Shown: positions 15,406-25,062, numbered from the stretch's first letter. The stretch: 37,956 nucleotides of DNA from JAOSJT01 sp035914695 (GCA_035914695.1 JAMIQH010000272.1:1-37956), one strand, 5' to 3'. The notes: a model not told the origin generated them from the letters alone. Numbers and translations are program-made.

Positions 15406-18400
15406 TCATCTCACCACACTGAATCTGCGCACCGCAAACACCGCGCCTCCCGTCAAGCGCAGCATGTAGCTGCCGGGCTCGAGGCCGAGTGTGGCGGGGG
15501 TGATGGAGACGAGCACGCTCCGCGCGTTGAGGGGTCCGTCAAAGAGCAACGCCCGCTCGCGGCCCAGCATGTCGTACACACGCAACGTCACCCGCCCTTT
15601 TTCCGGATGCACAAAACCCTCCGTGTTCTCTGTGTTGGCGAAGCCCTCCGTGTTCTCTGTGTTCACCAGGATCTCCACCCGCCCCGCACCCCGCAGCGGT
15701 TGCGGCCAGACGGCGCCGAGGGCGATGCCGCCGGGGACGGGTGTGCGGGTGCCGGTGGCCACGCCGGTGATGCGGTAGGTGACGGCGATGTCGGCGGGAT
15801 GGTTCGTGGCGTGTCCGGTGACTTCGATGCCGCTTGTGTGCAGACCGAGGTCCAGCGCGGTGCTCACGGGTTGCACGGCGATGTCCGTGGTGTGGTCGCC
15901 GGTGGAGGGATCGCCCGCTATCCACCACGCGCCCGCGGGCAGTGTCCACGGCATGGACAGGCCGCCGCCGGTCCACAGGCGCACGCCTTGCGCGGGAGGC
16001 AGCGCCTTGTCGCGCTCGGCTTCGAAGTGCAAATGCAGCGGGGTGAACACCACGCCGCGCGGCGCCTCGGGATCAATGCCAATGCTGTGCGCGCAGCCGT
16101 CGCTCTCCGCCTGCTCCTCGCTCCACCAACGCCAGCGCAGCGCGAAGGGTCCGTAGCCGCCCAGCGCCGTGGTTGTGCGCAGCGACCACCAGCGCAGCGC
16201 CTCCGCGCCGGGTGCGAGGTCGCCGTAGGATTGTTCGTCCAAACCCGAGGCGAGTTCGAACTCCGCGGGCAGCACGATGCGCGCCCGCACATCGCGCAGC
16301 GTTATCGTGCCCGTGTTGCGAAGAGCGTAACTCACTTCGAAGGGCTCGGGTATCAGACGTTCGTAGGCCGCGTCGGCGTGCAGCGTGTCGTGTCCGCCCG
16401 TTGCGCACAGCACGGCGATCTCGCGCGGCCAGGCCGTTACGAGCAGGTCTTCCTCGCAGTACTTCCATGCGGGCTGTCCGGCGGAGCGGTAGCGCACGCG
16501 CACGCGTTGCGCCTCGTCGGCATCGCCGGGAAGGGCGCGCAGCAGCCAGTCGATGCGCGCGGTTGCATTGCGGTCCACGCGCGCGAGGGTGCGCAGCGCC
16601 GGCTCGCCCGCCGCCAGTTCCAGGCGCGGCGCTGCGGCGAGATCCACCTCCGCCTCCACCGCCGTCTCTTCCTCGTCCAGCGGATTGCGCAGCACCACGC
16701 CCAGCGGCACGGGATCCGGCACGTAGGCCAGCGTTCCGCGATCGAAGCGGACACTGTCCGGCAACTCCAGCGCGCAGCGCAACCCCTCCACGCCCGGCAG
16801 GCGCAGGGTGTGTTCGCAGCGTGCCAGCATCGTGTCCGAGGCGCCCAGCGCCGTGAATTCGAAACGCGCGTCGCGACTCGCGCGGAGATCCCGTGCCAGC
16901 ACGCGCCATGTGTAATACAACGTGGCACCGGATTGCAACACGCCCCCCGGCATCTCCGGCGCGTCGAGCAACAACACGCCCGCGCCCGGCGGCGCGTTCA
17001 GGCGAACGCGCGCCACATCCAGCGTCTGATTCCCCACGTCCCGCAGCTCGGCGCGCAGTTGCAACGGACGCGGCACCACCGTCGTGTCCTCCACGCGCGG
17101 CGCTTCCACGACCTCCAACGCGCAGCGCAGATCGCCCACGCGCGGCACAATGCGCACCCACGCCTCGCAACTCCGCCAGGTGCTGTCCTCGAGATAGCGG
17201 TGACGGAACAGCACGCGCTCATCCGTGCTGTCGCTTCCCGCCGCCCGCGCTTCCAGCAACCAGCTGCCCACGCGCGCGCCACCCGCGTCCACGGGACCGA
17301 GCGTTTGCCGCGCCTGCACACCCGGGGACAGGCGCAGCGACGGCGCTTCGCGCAGGTCGATCTCCGCCTCCACACGACGCAGCGTGGTGTCGACCCGGTT
17401 CTCCAGCAACACCCGCGCCGCGAACGCCGACGTCCACCGGTCCCGCTCCGCCTCCACACGGGCCGGCACGTCCGGCAGACAGCGCAGACCCGGCAGGCCC
17501 GGCACCGCGATATCCCCCACACACACCGCCGGCAGCGCGCCGCGCGTATCGCGCAGCAGCACCTCCGCGCGCACACGCCGCGGCCCCCCGCGACGCTCCA
17601 GCCGCAGGCGCCACTGCGCCGTCGCGCGCTCGAACGGCGCGATGCGCGGCAGGGCCCGCACGCTGTCTCCGGCGGGCTCGATGCGCACACCGGGCGCACC
17701 CACCCGCAGCACCGCCTCGCCCGGGAATACCGGACCGCCGCCCAGATTCAGCACCGTCACCCCCACGGGTATCTCCGCATCCTCGTATCCCTCGCCGTCG
17801 GCGCGCAGCCGCACGCTGTCGGGCAGCAGCACCGCGCAGTCGAACTCCAGATGCGGCGTGGCAATCCGCACGTAGCGCGTCGCCGCCTCGCAGCCGCCGT
17901 AGGACCAAAGACAGTTGTCGAGACGGTCCTCCCAGCGGTAGCGCGTCACCACCTTGATCGACAGCAGACTGTCGCGCACCACCGCCGTGTCCAGCCGCAG
18001 GAGCCAGGACGTGCTCACCGAGGCGCCCGGTTCGAAGCGCGCGCGCAGCGGTCGCTCGAGCGCCTCACCCGGCGTGACCAGCGTGATGCCCGGCGGCAGA
18101 CGCACTGCGCAGTGCAGATCGAGCACCGCCAGCGACGGATGCGGGTTGACGATGCGCACCTCGAGCGGGAACTCCCGCATGCTCACATACCCCCGCGCCG
18201 GTTCGTGGACGATGCTGTCCGGCACCTGGAAGGAGCAGGCGATGGCGTCCTCGCCCTGCAACGGGAGGTAGGAGCGCTGCAGCGTCACGACACTACGCGG
18301 CGAAGCACTCGGACGCAGCGGCTGATACGCGTGATAGGTGCGCAGCGAGTCTCCGGGCGACGGATAGAGGTCATTCCCGAGCATGGTCAGGTGGCCGGTG

Positions 18401-20547
18401 CGATGATAGGTGAGACTGAAGAAGGGTTGCGTGTCCAGCAGGGTGGACATCCTCGTGCCGCCCGTGTCGTCCAGCACGGTCAGGAAGTTCGCTCCACCGT
18501 AGCGCATGGCCCGCGCCGTGTCCACCCGCATCCACCCGCCACGCGTCCAATCGGTGGACGCGGTCGCGCCGTGGACGAGCAGCGAGCCGTCGGCGAGCAA
18601 CTCGCAACTGAAGGACACCGACGGCGTGGGCTCCAGTATGCGCGTGTGGCGGAGCCGCCCGTCGCGGTCAAGCGAGGACACCCGGACATACTCCGGCGCA
18701 TCCCGCGTGTATACGGGACGGTAAGCCGAGACGAAGTGGATGTTCTCCTCCTCGTCCACGAGCAGACTTCTCGCGCCTCCCCATGCCCCTCCCCATCCCC
18801 ATCCCCCTCCTGAAGCCGATCTCCCTCCCCGCAACCAAGAACCGAAACGAGAAAAGAATTGGTTGAGTGACGGTGTATGACGGCCATGATTTTGGACGGA
18901 ATATTCGGCGGGAAGATTATAGCCCTCGTCTCCGAGAAAGGTGGCCCAACGCACACTGCCCGCCACACTGTCGAGGCAGGCGATGTAGTGATCCACCACG
19001 CCCTTCCGCTCCGGCTGGAAGGCATTCACCGTCACGGGTCGCTGGGCATGACCGGTCGCCGTCCAGCCTTGCCGCCAGACCGTACCATACAGCAGCATGC
19101 TGTTGTCCCGGAGTATGGTCAGACCATGGAATTCGACCGTGTCGCCGAGCACCGAGAGCGAACGGCCCGACTTCACACTCGTAAGTCCGGCATCCAGACG
19201 CAGATAGAACATCGGCAGCGTGTCGCCGGGAGTGGAGGGCACATACGGCACGCGCGTGAACGGCGAACACCATCCAAGCAGCCACACGTCCCCGTCCGGC
19301 CCTCTGGTCACGTCGCCGATCCCCCAGGAGTCGCGTATGTATGTCGCCGCGGTCAGGCGACCCGCGCGGTCGATGCGACCCACATGCGCAAACACCCTTC
19401 CGTCCATGTAAGTGGTGGTATCGAGCGCGTTGGAGGGAACGGGGTACCAAAACCTTCGCACGGATGAGCCGCTATAATTTTGTGCGAGAACAAACGTACC
19501 GGAAACCCGATCATCCATCCTTAGAGTGGCGCTAACGCCAGAAGGGCTTCCTTCCGCCCAATAAAAGGATCCATACCAGGTGATAAAGGCCGGGTCGAGA
19601 ACATCGCAATCGAAACCGGCAAGAAAGCTCCCGAAAGGTCGACCGATGTGTGGTATACCGTTCACGGGGAAATTCGATAAGGTATCCGTACTGTAACCGC
19701 AGAATACCAACCCCCCATCGGTGTAGGTTTGAAAATCGGAGGCATCCACGTGGCTGGAATTTCCGAAATACGACGACGATTCGGTGAGCAGCACCACCGT
19801 GTCGCGCAGCACTCCCGGAGGCGAGATAACCGATTGCCTGTAACCATTGTCCACGAGCCGATACGCTCCGCTGCGCGCCAATTCGCGCGGAAGTGCCACG
19901 GCGCTTCCCTCCGTATGCTCCAGGCGCAGCAGCGCCGGATCGGCGCCCGGCGCGAGTAGCACACGCTGCCGCACACCGCTCCCGTCCGCCTCGAAACTCA
20001 CCGTGATACCCGGCCATACCTCCTCGTAAGATACCGTGCGGAACGATGGCACGTCCTCGGTGAACACGGCGGATGGTCCTCCCGGATAGAAATGCGTCCG
20101 CGTCGTGGTCCGCCGCCCGGGCCGCACGCGCAGTCCGCGCGAAGGCGCAACGAAGCGCAAGCCCCGCCATTGCCCGCCCGAGCGCTCCAGCGGCACGCGA
20201 TCGCGCGCCCCGCCAAACCACACCCCCTCCTTGGTCAGACACAGCGGCACGCCCCCGGGCCCCGTCGCGTACAGTATTTCCGCCGGCCACTGTCCGTCGT
20301 TGCGCGTGAAACGCGTCGTGAAGCGCAGCCCCCACGACGAGTCCGCCGTGGTCGCGCCCCGCACAGCGGTACGCGGGCCCCCGCCGGGACCGCCCGAAGC
20401 GGAAACGACAGGGCGACCGTACAAAGCACCGAGAGCCGCGCAGCCCAGCAGCAACACGAGCGGAAGCGCGCGGAGCAGTGTCGTGGTTGACCCTCCAAGC
20501 GAAAGAGAGTTTTTACTTCGATACGGTAACTCAGCATTGCTCGTCAT
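15406..20547 (-). CDS. Giant T9SS cargo protein with six Cys-bracketed Ig-like repeats
   Basis: The start ATG at 20547 has AAGGAG 7 nt upstream. The 1713-residue product has an N-terminal membrane-spanning or signal segment (LLRALPLVLLLGCAALGALY; LLGC could be a lipobox). A domain with RFTRNDGQWPAEILYATG follows, as in the N-terminal domain of SBBP-repeat proteins. A propeller-like region (about 250-770) includes a WG-rich insert near 590. Six repeats of 110-125 residues (about 775-1495) each open near a Cys (FDCAVLLPDSV, LRCLPDVP, LRCALEVV, LRCALELPDSV, VLCATGG) and close near another (GGCEAA, AVCVGDI, RSCEAW, ARCEHT, KYCEED, DGCAHS). A BACON-like segment comes next, then a T9SS sorting domain ending VVR. 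It is probably secreted and surface-attached. The repeat region is distinctly GC-richer than the N-terminal part. I cannot assign a ligand. Confidence 0.8.
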   Translation of the reverse strand: MTSNAELPYRSKNSLSLGGSTTTLLRALPLVLLLGCAALGALYGRPVVSASGGPGGGPRTAVRGATTADSSWGLRFTTRFTRNDGQWPAEILYATGPGGVPLCLTKEGVWFGGARDRVPLERSGGQWRGLRFVAPSRGLRVRPGRRTTTRTHFYPGGPSAVFTEDVPSFRTVSYEEVWPGITVSFEADGSGVRQRVLLAPGADPALLRLEHTEGSAVALPRELARSGAYRLVDNGYRQSVISPPGVLRDTVVLLTESSSYFGNSSHVDASDFQTYTDGGLVFCGYSTDTLSNFPVNGIPHIGRPFGSFLAGFDCDVLDPAFITWYGSFYWAEGSPSGVSATLRMDDRVSGTFVLAQNYSGSSVRRFWYPVPSNALDTTTYMDGRVFAHVGRIDRAGRLTAATYIRDSWGIGDVTRGPDGDVWLLGWCSPFTRVPYVPSTPGDTLPMFYLRLDAGLTSVKSGRSLSVLGDTVEFHGLTILRDNSMLLYGTVWRQGWTATGHAQRPVTVNAFQPERKGVVDHYIACLDSVAGSVRWATFLGDEGYNLPAEYSVQNHGRHTPSLNQFFSRFGSWLRGGRSASGGGWGWGGAWGGARSLLVDEEENIHFVSAYRPVYTRDAPEYVRVSSLDRDGRLRHTRILEPTPSVSFSCELLADGSLLVHGATASTDWTRGGWMRVDTARAMRYGGANFLTVLDDTGGTRMSTLLDTQPFFSLTYHRTGHLTMLGNDLYPSPGDSLRTYHAYQPLRPSASPRSVVTLQRSYLPLQGEDAIACSFQVPDSIVHEPARGYVSMREFPLEVRIVNPHPSLAVLDLHCAVRLPPGITLVTPGEALERPLRARFEPGASVSTSWLLRLDTAVVRDSLLSIKVVTRYRWEDRLDNCLWSYGGCEAATRYVRIATPHLEFDCAVLLPDSVRLRADGEGYEDAEIPVGVTVLNLGGGPVFPGEAVLRVGAPGVRIEPAGDSVRALPRIAPFERATAQWRLRLERRGGPRRVRAEVLLRDTRGALPAVCVGDIAVPGLPGLRCLPDVPARVEAERDRWTSAFAARVLLENRVDTTLRRVEAEIDLREAPSLRLSPGVQARQTLGPVDAGGARVGSWLLEARAAGSDSTDERVLFRHRYLEDSTWRSCEAWVRIVPRVGDLRCALEVVEAPRVEDTTVVPRPLQLRAELRDVGNQTLDVARVRLNAPPGAGVLLLDAPEMPGGVLQSGATLYYTWRVLARDLRASRDARFEFTALGASDTMLARCEHTLRLPGVEGLRCALELPDSVRFDRGTLAYVPDPVPLGVVLRNPLDEEETAVEAEVDLAAAPRLELAAGEPALRTLARVDRNATARIDWLLRALPGDADEAQRVRVRYRSAGQPAWKYCEEDLLVTAWPREIAVLCATGGHDTLHADAAYERLIPEPFEVSYALRNTGTITLRDVRARIVLPAEFELASGLDEQSYGDLAPGAEALRWWSLRTTTALGGYGPFALRWRWWSEEQAESDGCAHSIGIDPEAPRGVVFTPLHLHFEAERDKALPPAQGVRLWTGGGLSMPWTLPAGAWWIAGDPSTGDHTTDIAVQPVSTALDLGLHTSGIEVTGHATNHPADIAVTYRITGVATGTRTPVPGGIALGAVWPQPLRGAGRVEILVNTENTEGFANTENTEGFVHPEKGRVTLRVYDMLGRERALLFDGPLNARSVLVSITPATLGLEPGSYMLRLTGGAVFAVRRFSVVR
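15617..15663 (-). repeat. 27-bp tandem repeat inserted in frame in a T9SS sorting domain
   Basis: The 20-mer CCCTCCGTGTTCTCTGTGTT occurs at 15617-15636 and again at 15644-15663, period 27 bp. On the coding strand it gives two copies of NTENTEGF. They sit between the strand RVEILV and the strand GRVTLRVYDMLGRE, two segments that are normally linked by a short loop in this domain type. Confidence 0.8.
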
Positions 20548-20730
20548 GTCGCGCTCCTTGGGGGATGCTGATTCATGGTTTTCATTTCAATCCCGGTACA
20601 ACGCTTGAGGACGGGAACGACGCGGATAGGCGCTTAACACTGTGCGCCTGTGCGCATCCGCAAATTCCGCTCCTCCGCGCGCGATACAGTCACTCCGACA
20701 CCTTTGGACCTTGCCGGATGGCAAAACAGA

Positions 20731-20767
20731 GGGAGGCGGGAGAGGTGTTGTCCCTCTCCCGCCTCCC
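20731..20767 (-). terminator. Strong intrinsic terminator of the 1107-residue cargo gene
   Basis: GGGAGGCGGGAGAGG (20731-20745) and its perfect complement (20753-20767) form a 15-bp stem with a 7-nt loop. On the minus strand it is followed by TCTGTTTTGC. It begins 6 nt after the stop codon of the minus-strand gene and separates it from the next cargo gene, which therefore needs its own promoter in the 183-bp gap 20548-20730. Confidence 0.85.
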
Positions 20768-20773
20768 GGGTGA

Positions 20774-23700
20774 TCAACGAAGGAAAAGCACGGTACGCAC
20801 GGACTGCGACGAACCGTCGTCCAATCGCAATAGGTACACCCCCGCAGGAAGCGATGCCGCCGGCGTGTAGTAGACGGCGTCATTCCCGCCACCGAGAATA
20901 CCTTCACCGATGCGTGCGATATGTCGACCCGCCATGTCGAGCAGATCCAGTGTCGCCGCCGCGCCGTCTCCACGCAGCGGAATGCGCAAGGCGGAGGCGC
21001 CGTTCAAATGGTACGGCTGCGGGGTCGGCACACCGATGCGCAGCGGGAGCGGAGTGGCAACGTCCGCGGCGCGGTCCTCCTTGCGCCAGTCGAGTCGATG
21101 AACTTGATTTTCCACCGTATCGAACATACTGCTGGCCAGCACGCAGGCCGTCCCCGAGCGGTCGTCCGACCAGACCACGGGTACGTGATGCGACGGAGGC
21201 GTCGGATACGGAGTGACGACCATGGGATTGCGCTGCCAGGAATTGCCGATACCCGGACTCACGGCGCAACCGTTGGGCGTCCATTGCATCGCGTATTGCT
21301 GATTGTTCGTGTAATGCACCAGTTGCGATGCGATCATGCGATACCCCGTGGCGCAGGAGAGGAATTGATCCGTTTCCCACACCACCATGCCGAGCGGATT
21401 GCCGATACCGGGCTCGCCGAAGTACGCGGCGATGTCCACCACCGGCGGGAACGCGAGGTTCTGATCGAGCACGAGCGACGAGTTCCAGGGTGCGGATCCG
21501 GCAACCGCACCCCAACCCCCGATCCATTCCACGCGATCTGTTTCCACATCGTGGACCAGATCCTGCGTCGCGGGATCGACGTACGAGTGCGCCCAGGCCA
21601 CCATCGCGCCGCCAAGCTCGGCATTGTTGCCGTACCAGTCGTTGCCCATGCTGTCCACCGCGATGGCGGGGCTGTGATATCCCATGGTACCGGCGGGTAC
21701 AGGGAAGGGGAATATGCCTTTTTCCCATACCAAGCCGATATTGAAGGCAAATCGCGATACCGTTGGAACGCCAGCGTCGATGTAGACGACGAGGAGATCG
21801 TGCAGGTTATAAGCTGGCAATCGCCTACCAGCCTGAAAGGAAGGAAAGATATCCGTTGCGATATCGAAGTCCGAGGATGCTGTGACGATGGAGGGTGCCA
21901 TATCAAGTATAGCACCATTATCGATCACGGCAACATGGAGACCCGTTGGGACAGAGTGCCACGCGAGCCACGCCTCACCCTCGTAATCCTTGGCCAGCTT
22001 GAGGTGCGAGGCGTCTCCACCGTTCGGGACATCATTCGTTGTAGGTTGCGAAGAGATGTTGTCGTAATGCTTGAAACGGGCGTCATTTGGATCAAGATAC
22101 CCAACGTACACACCGTTCTGGTCGTCTTCCACCACACGGGCCTCGTAGCCGGGCGACACGGGTACCACCACCACATTGCTCCCGTCCGCTGACACCTGCG
22201 CGAGCATCACCTCCTGGTCCGCTTGTATCCAGCTCACATACGCGCCACCTTGACCGTCGATGCACACGTCGGGATCCGAAGCCGCTTCGCCGGGGAAGTT
22301 CACAAGGCGACCGTTGTTGTCCCAACGCGGCACACCGTCCACGTCCAGTTTCTGTGCGAACACGCAGAGGGCGTCGCCGTGCTCGGGACGAACCTCGGTC
22401 CACACCACGTAACGATGGCCCTCGCCGTCCATCACGAAACGGAATGATTCCGCATCCATGCCTTGCGTGTGCTTCACGTACATGTCCTTCCAGTGCATGT
22501 CCGTGGGCGCGTCGCATTCGTCGCCCAGCAGCTCCGCATAGATGTTCTCATCGTTGCGACCGTCGGCGGTGATCGGATTGCGGCGACCATCCTGCCAGAC
22601 AAGCACTTCGCCCAAGATGTCCGGCAGTGTTTGCGCCGAAACGGCTTGCGTCACCGGATGTCCGCCATCGAGCCAACGTGTGCCCGCCGTGGGATTACTC
22701 GTCGAATAGCCCTGAACGTAGATATCCGATGCGCTCGAACCGAAACGGCAGTCCCGCCAGCAGATATAGGTCATGTCCGCACCGACATCCACCGCCGGGG
22801 TGAGTTGATCCTCCGCGAGCGAGCAAATCGCCTCGGCGGAAGCGGCGGACCATACCGCGCTGTTTGTCGGGAAGTCGATCGCGTTGCCGTAGATATCGAT
22901 GCCGTTGCCGCCTCCGGCGCCTTGATTGAGAGGATCCTCCCAGGCGACGAATGCGCGGTAGCCGCGTGCCGACAGCGCCAGGCCGCCTTGATCGCCCGCG
23001 TGTGTGCACAGCGCGAGACCGACCTTGGTCGGCAAGCCGACGGGCCAGTATCGCGTGCCCGCTTCGTCGATACGCTGACTGTACACATCCACGCCGGTCG
23101 CGCCGTAATTGCGCCAGTCCTCCCAGGCGACGACCGCCCCATAGAACGGTTGCAGCGACGGGCTGCCGCTGGACGCGATGCATGGACGCAACTCGTCCTC
23201 GGCCGACGGCGCCACGCGCACATCGTCTCTCCACGTCGGCACACCCGTCGACGGAAGATTGAGCGCGTAAATCTGCCACCAGCCGAGGCGATCATCCTCG
23301 AAGGCCACGAACACCCCGTAGCGCGCCGGATTGCCGCGGTAAGCGTAATCCGTTTGCAGTGCCGGCCGTTGCTGATTGTCTCCGGTGTATCGATGCGCGG
23401 GAATGCCGTTCGACACCCAGTTACCGGACGGCCACGACGCCGTCGCGCTGAGCAGATACTGGATGTACACATCACGATTGTTGTATGCCGGATAGGGCGA
23501 GGCGTTGCGGAAATCGGTCCACGCGATGAACGCCCCGTCGGTGCTTCCGGCGATGCTCACATCGCGCGCGATGGAAGAGAGGCCGGCGCACACCGGCACA
23601 CCCACGGGTGCGGCGTTCCACACGGGATCGCAGGCCCCGGTGGAGAGCAGCAAGCGATGCGCGTAAATTTCGCACACCGTGGTTGAATCGGGGATTTGTC

Positions 23701-24097
23701 CGGCGTTCAGTCGGAAATCCTCCCAGGCGATGATGACGCCACCCATCGAATCGTACGCCGCGACGGGATTGCGCTGCACACCGCTCACCGTGCACACCGG
23801 CACCCCGTCCCATGGTTGCCACAGCGGTACACCGCTATTGTTGTCGATCATCTGCGCGTAGATGTCGATTTCGTCGCCGGTACGGCTTTCCCATACGACA
23901 ACGGTGAACGCCGTCTGTGCCGGTCGCGCCAATACCGGCGCCACCTGATCGCCCGACATCAGTGACACGTAACGATCCTTCATGTTCACTTGCCCGAACG
24001 CTGCCGACGTGAGGAGACAGACGAGCGTCAAGGTGAGAAGCGCGAGCCCTGCCGACACACGCACACCCTTGTGTGTGTGTGGCAAGATTCGTGCCAT
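20774..24097 (-). CDS. Large T9SS cargo protein with propeller-like WED repeats
   Basis: I chose the ATG at 24097, which gives MARILPHTHKG and a signal peptide (SAGLALLTLTLVCLLTSAAF, then GQ); GTG at 24109 is also possible. The ~1107-residue product is built from repeats with VVWES/IAWEDFR/VAWEDWR, then DIYAQ-type strands and GVPLW/GVPVC turns. This is typical of predicted beta-propeller or delta-endoglucanase-like surface proteins in T9SS bacteria. The last ~85 residues (PTPQPYHLNGASALRIPL, LDLLDMAGRHIARI, LPAGVYLLRLDDG, ending LFLR) form a type A T9SS sorting domain. It is likely secreted through the PorV pathway and anchored at the surface. No catalytic motif is visible. No clear ribosome site precedes 24097. 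Confidence 0.78.
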   Translation of the reverse strand: MARILPHTHKGVRVSAGLALLTLTLVCLLTSAAFGQVNMKDRYVSLMSGDQVAPVLARPAQTAFTVVVWESRTGDEIDIYAQMIDNNSGVPLWQPWDGVPVCTVSGVQRNPVAAYDSMGGVIIAWEDFRLNAGQIPDSTTVCEIYAHRLLLSTGACDPVWNAAPVGVPVCAGLSSIARDVSIAGSTDGAFIAWTDFRNASPYPAYNNRDVYIQYLLSATASWPSGNWVSNGIPAHRYTGDNQQRPALQTDYAYRGNPARYGVFVAFEDDRLGWWQIYALNLPSTGVPTWRDDVRVAPSAEDELRPCIASSGSPSLQPFYGAVVAWEDWRNYGATGVDVYSQRIDEAGTRYWPVGLPTKVGLALCTHAGDQGGLALSARGYRAFVAWEDPLNQGAGGGNGIDIYGNAIDFPTNSAVWSAASAEAICSLAEDQLTPAVDVGADMTYICWRDCRFGSSASDIYVQGYSTSNPTAGTRWLDGGHPVTQAVSAQTLPDILGEVLVWQDGRRNPITADGRNDENIYAELLGDECDAPTDMHWKDMYVKHTQGMDAESFRFVMDGEGHRYVVWTEVRPEHGDALCVFAQKLDVDGVPRWDNNGRLVNFPGEAASDPDVCIDGQGGAYVSWIQADQEVMLAQVSADGSNVVVVPVSPGYEARVVEDDQNGVYVGYLDPNDARFKHYDNISSQPTTNDVPNGGDASHLKLAKDYEGEAWLAWHSVPTGLHVAVIDNGAILDMAPSIVTASSDFDIATDIFPSFQAGRRLPAYNLHDLLVVYIDAGVPTVSRFAFNIGLVWEKGIFPFPVPAGTMGYHSPAIAVDSMGNDWYGNNAELGGAMVAWAHSYVDPATQDLVHDVETDRVEWIGGWGAVAGSAPWNSSLVLDQNLAFPPVVDIAAYFGEPGIGNPLGMVVWETDQFLSCATGYRMIASQLVHYTNNQQYAMQWTPNGCAVSPGIGNSWQRNPMVVTPYPTPPSHHVPVVWSDDRSGTACVLASSMFDTVENQVHRLDWRKEDRAADVATPLPLRIGVPTPQPYHLNGASALRIPLRGDGAAATLDLLDMAGRHIARIGEGILGGGNDAVYYTPAASLPAGVYLLRLDDGSSQSVRTVLFLR

Positions 24098-24172
24098 GTT
24101 GTGACACACTGCGGTATCGGACCGAGCTGTCGGGCGTGCCGTTCAACTTAAGAAGGTCCATGGATTCTCCTG

Positions 24173-24178
24173 ATTATA
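24173..24178 (-). promoter_or_regulatory. Perfect TATAAT -10 element upstream of the cargo gene
   Basis: The minus strand reads TATAAT here, followed by CAGGAGAATCC and an ATG at 24161. No TTG lies at the 20-nt distance. The element is 75 nt upstream of the in-frame ATG at 24097. Confidence 0.4.
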
Positions 24179-24181
24179 GAA

Positions 24182-25062
24182 AATTCTGAATTACTGGGTT
24201 GATAAACAAGTATACTTCGCTCCTTTCCCGTCGCGTCGGTCCGGGGAGCGGTCCGGCGGCGGGGGTGGAGGTTCACGCGAATAGTACAACCCGGGTCGTG
24301 ATACCGAAATGATGCTGAAGGCCCCGTGCGCGCGGGAATGCATGCGTCGGGCGCGGGGGCGCTGTGCCACTCCGTGAAGCGGCGGAATGTGCTGTTGAGT
24401 GTGCGCGCGTCCCGCATCGGCGAAGGCGGCAAGCACGGGGAACGATTCCGGCCTCGTGGCCGGGATGGATACAGTGGCTCGTTTTTCCCCATTGCCCTGT
24501 ACACGCTGTCGCGCGGCGGCGAAGCCGCGCCCGGGACTGTTATCTCCTCCTACCTGTGTCCCAATTTCATCCGCCGTGTTCATGTACGCATTCGCGCCAT
24601 GTGCGTCGGCGATGCATTAGGACAATTTTATCGCTAAATACGATTGCCAGAAAATTAGAGGGCTCTTTTCTAAAAAGCAAGTGAAATCGGGTGGCGGCGT
24701 ATTAATTTTTTGTAATGTGATGGCGGAGGCGAGGTGGGTGAGGAGAAATGAGGTTCTATTCTCTTTTGTGTGTCTGGACTTGCCAAGTGCCGGAATACAT
24801 TCGAAGAGCGCGGAGGGCGCCGAGGGCGCGGAGGATGGGTTGAGGGTGCTTCCCGCTGGATCAGTGCGCCAGGTGGTGGCTTCGAGTGTCCGGGTACTTC
24901 TGGGTTGGCCCAGTGCGGGATAGATATCAAGAGTGGAGCGGGGGCAATGATTTGTCGGTCCCCTCGCCATTATCCTCCTGGCGATTTTCCAAACTCACGG
25001 CATGATTGCAGGTGCAAGCAGTGGCGGGCCGGGATAAACTGGTGTCATTTCCTCGTCAGGGT
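24182..25062. other. Long gene-free interval with hairpins, AT-rich patch and repeats
   Basis: I see no convincing gene in these ~880 bp. There is a hairpin CCGGCC/GGCCGG (24448-24463) and another GCGCGGC/GCCGCGC (24511-24530). An AT-rich patch (about 24625-24720) is unlike its surroundings. Dispersed repeat units C and D are annotated separately. Several frames stay open for 80-120 codons but have no family features and the wrong composition. The stretch looks like decayed sequence. Confidence 0.5.
24786..24933 (+). repeat. Dispersed repeat units C and D
   Basis: Unit C begins AGTGCCGGAATACATTCGAA (24786) and continues with GCGCGGAGGGCGCCGAGG, then 25 bp (24825-24849) identical to 15272-15296, then GCTTCCCGCT as in unit A. 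Unit D (24912) reads AGTGCGGGATAGATATCAAG and is preceded by the hairpin CTGGG-TTGG-CCCAG. The orientation is the same as units A and B. Confidence 0.7.

Noticed and set aside
15229..18813. A 1194-codon open frame on the plus strand opposite the giant cargo gene
   Set aside because: It is rich in Arg, His and Gln with no domain or signal; the opposite strand carries a coherent secreted protein with repeats and a sorting domain. GC-rich codon bias keeps the antisense frame open.
20921..22192. Plus-strand 423-codon frame opposite the second cargo gene (also 22463-23686)
   Set aside because: No recognisable protein features; codon-composition shadow of the minus-strand gene.
24148..24637. Several 70-130-codon frames on both strands in the gene-free interval
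   Set aside because: They overlap each other in different frames, are Arg/Pro/Ser-rich, lack ribosome sites and match nothing I know.
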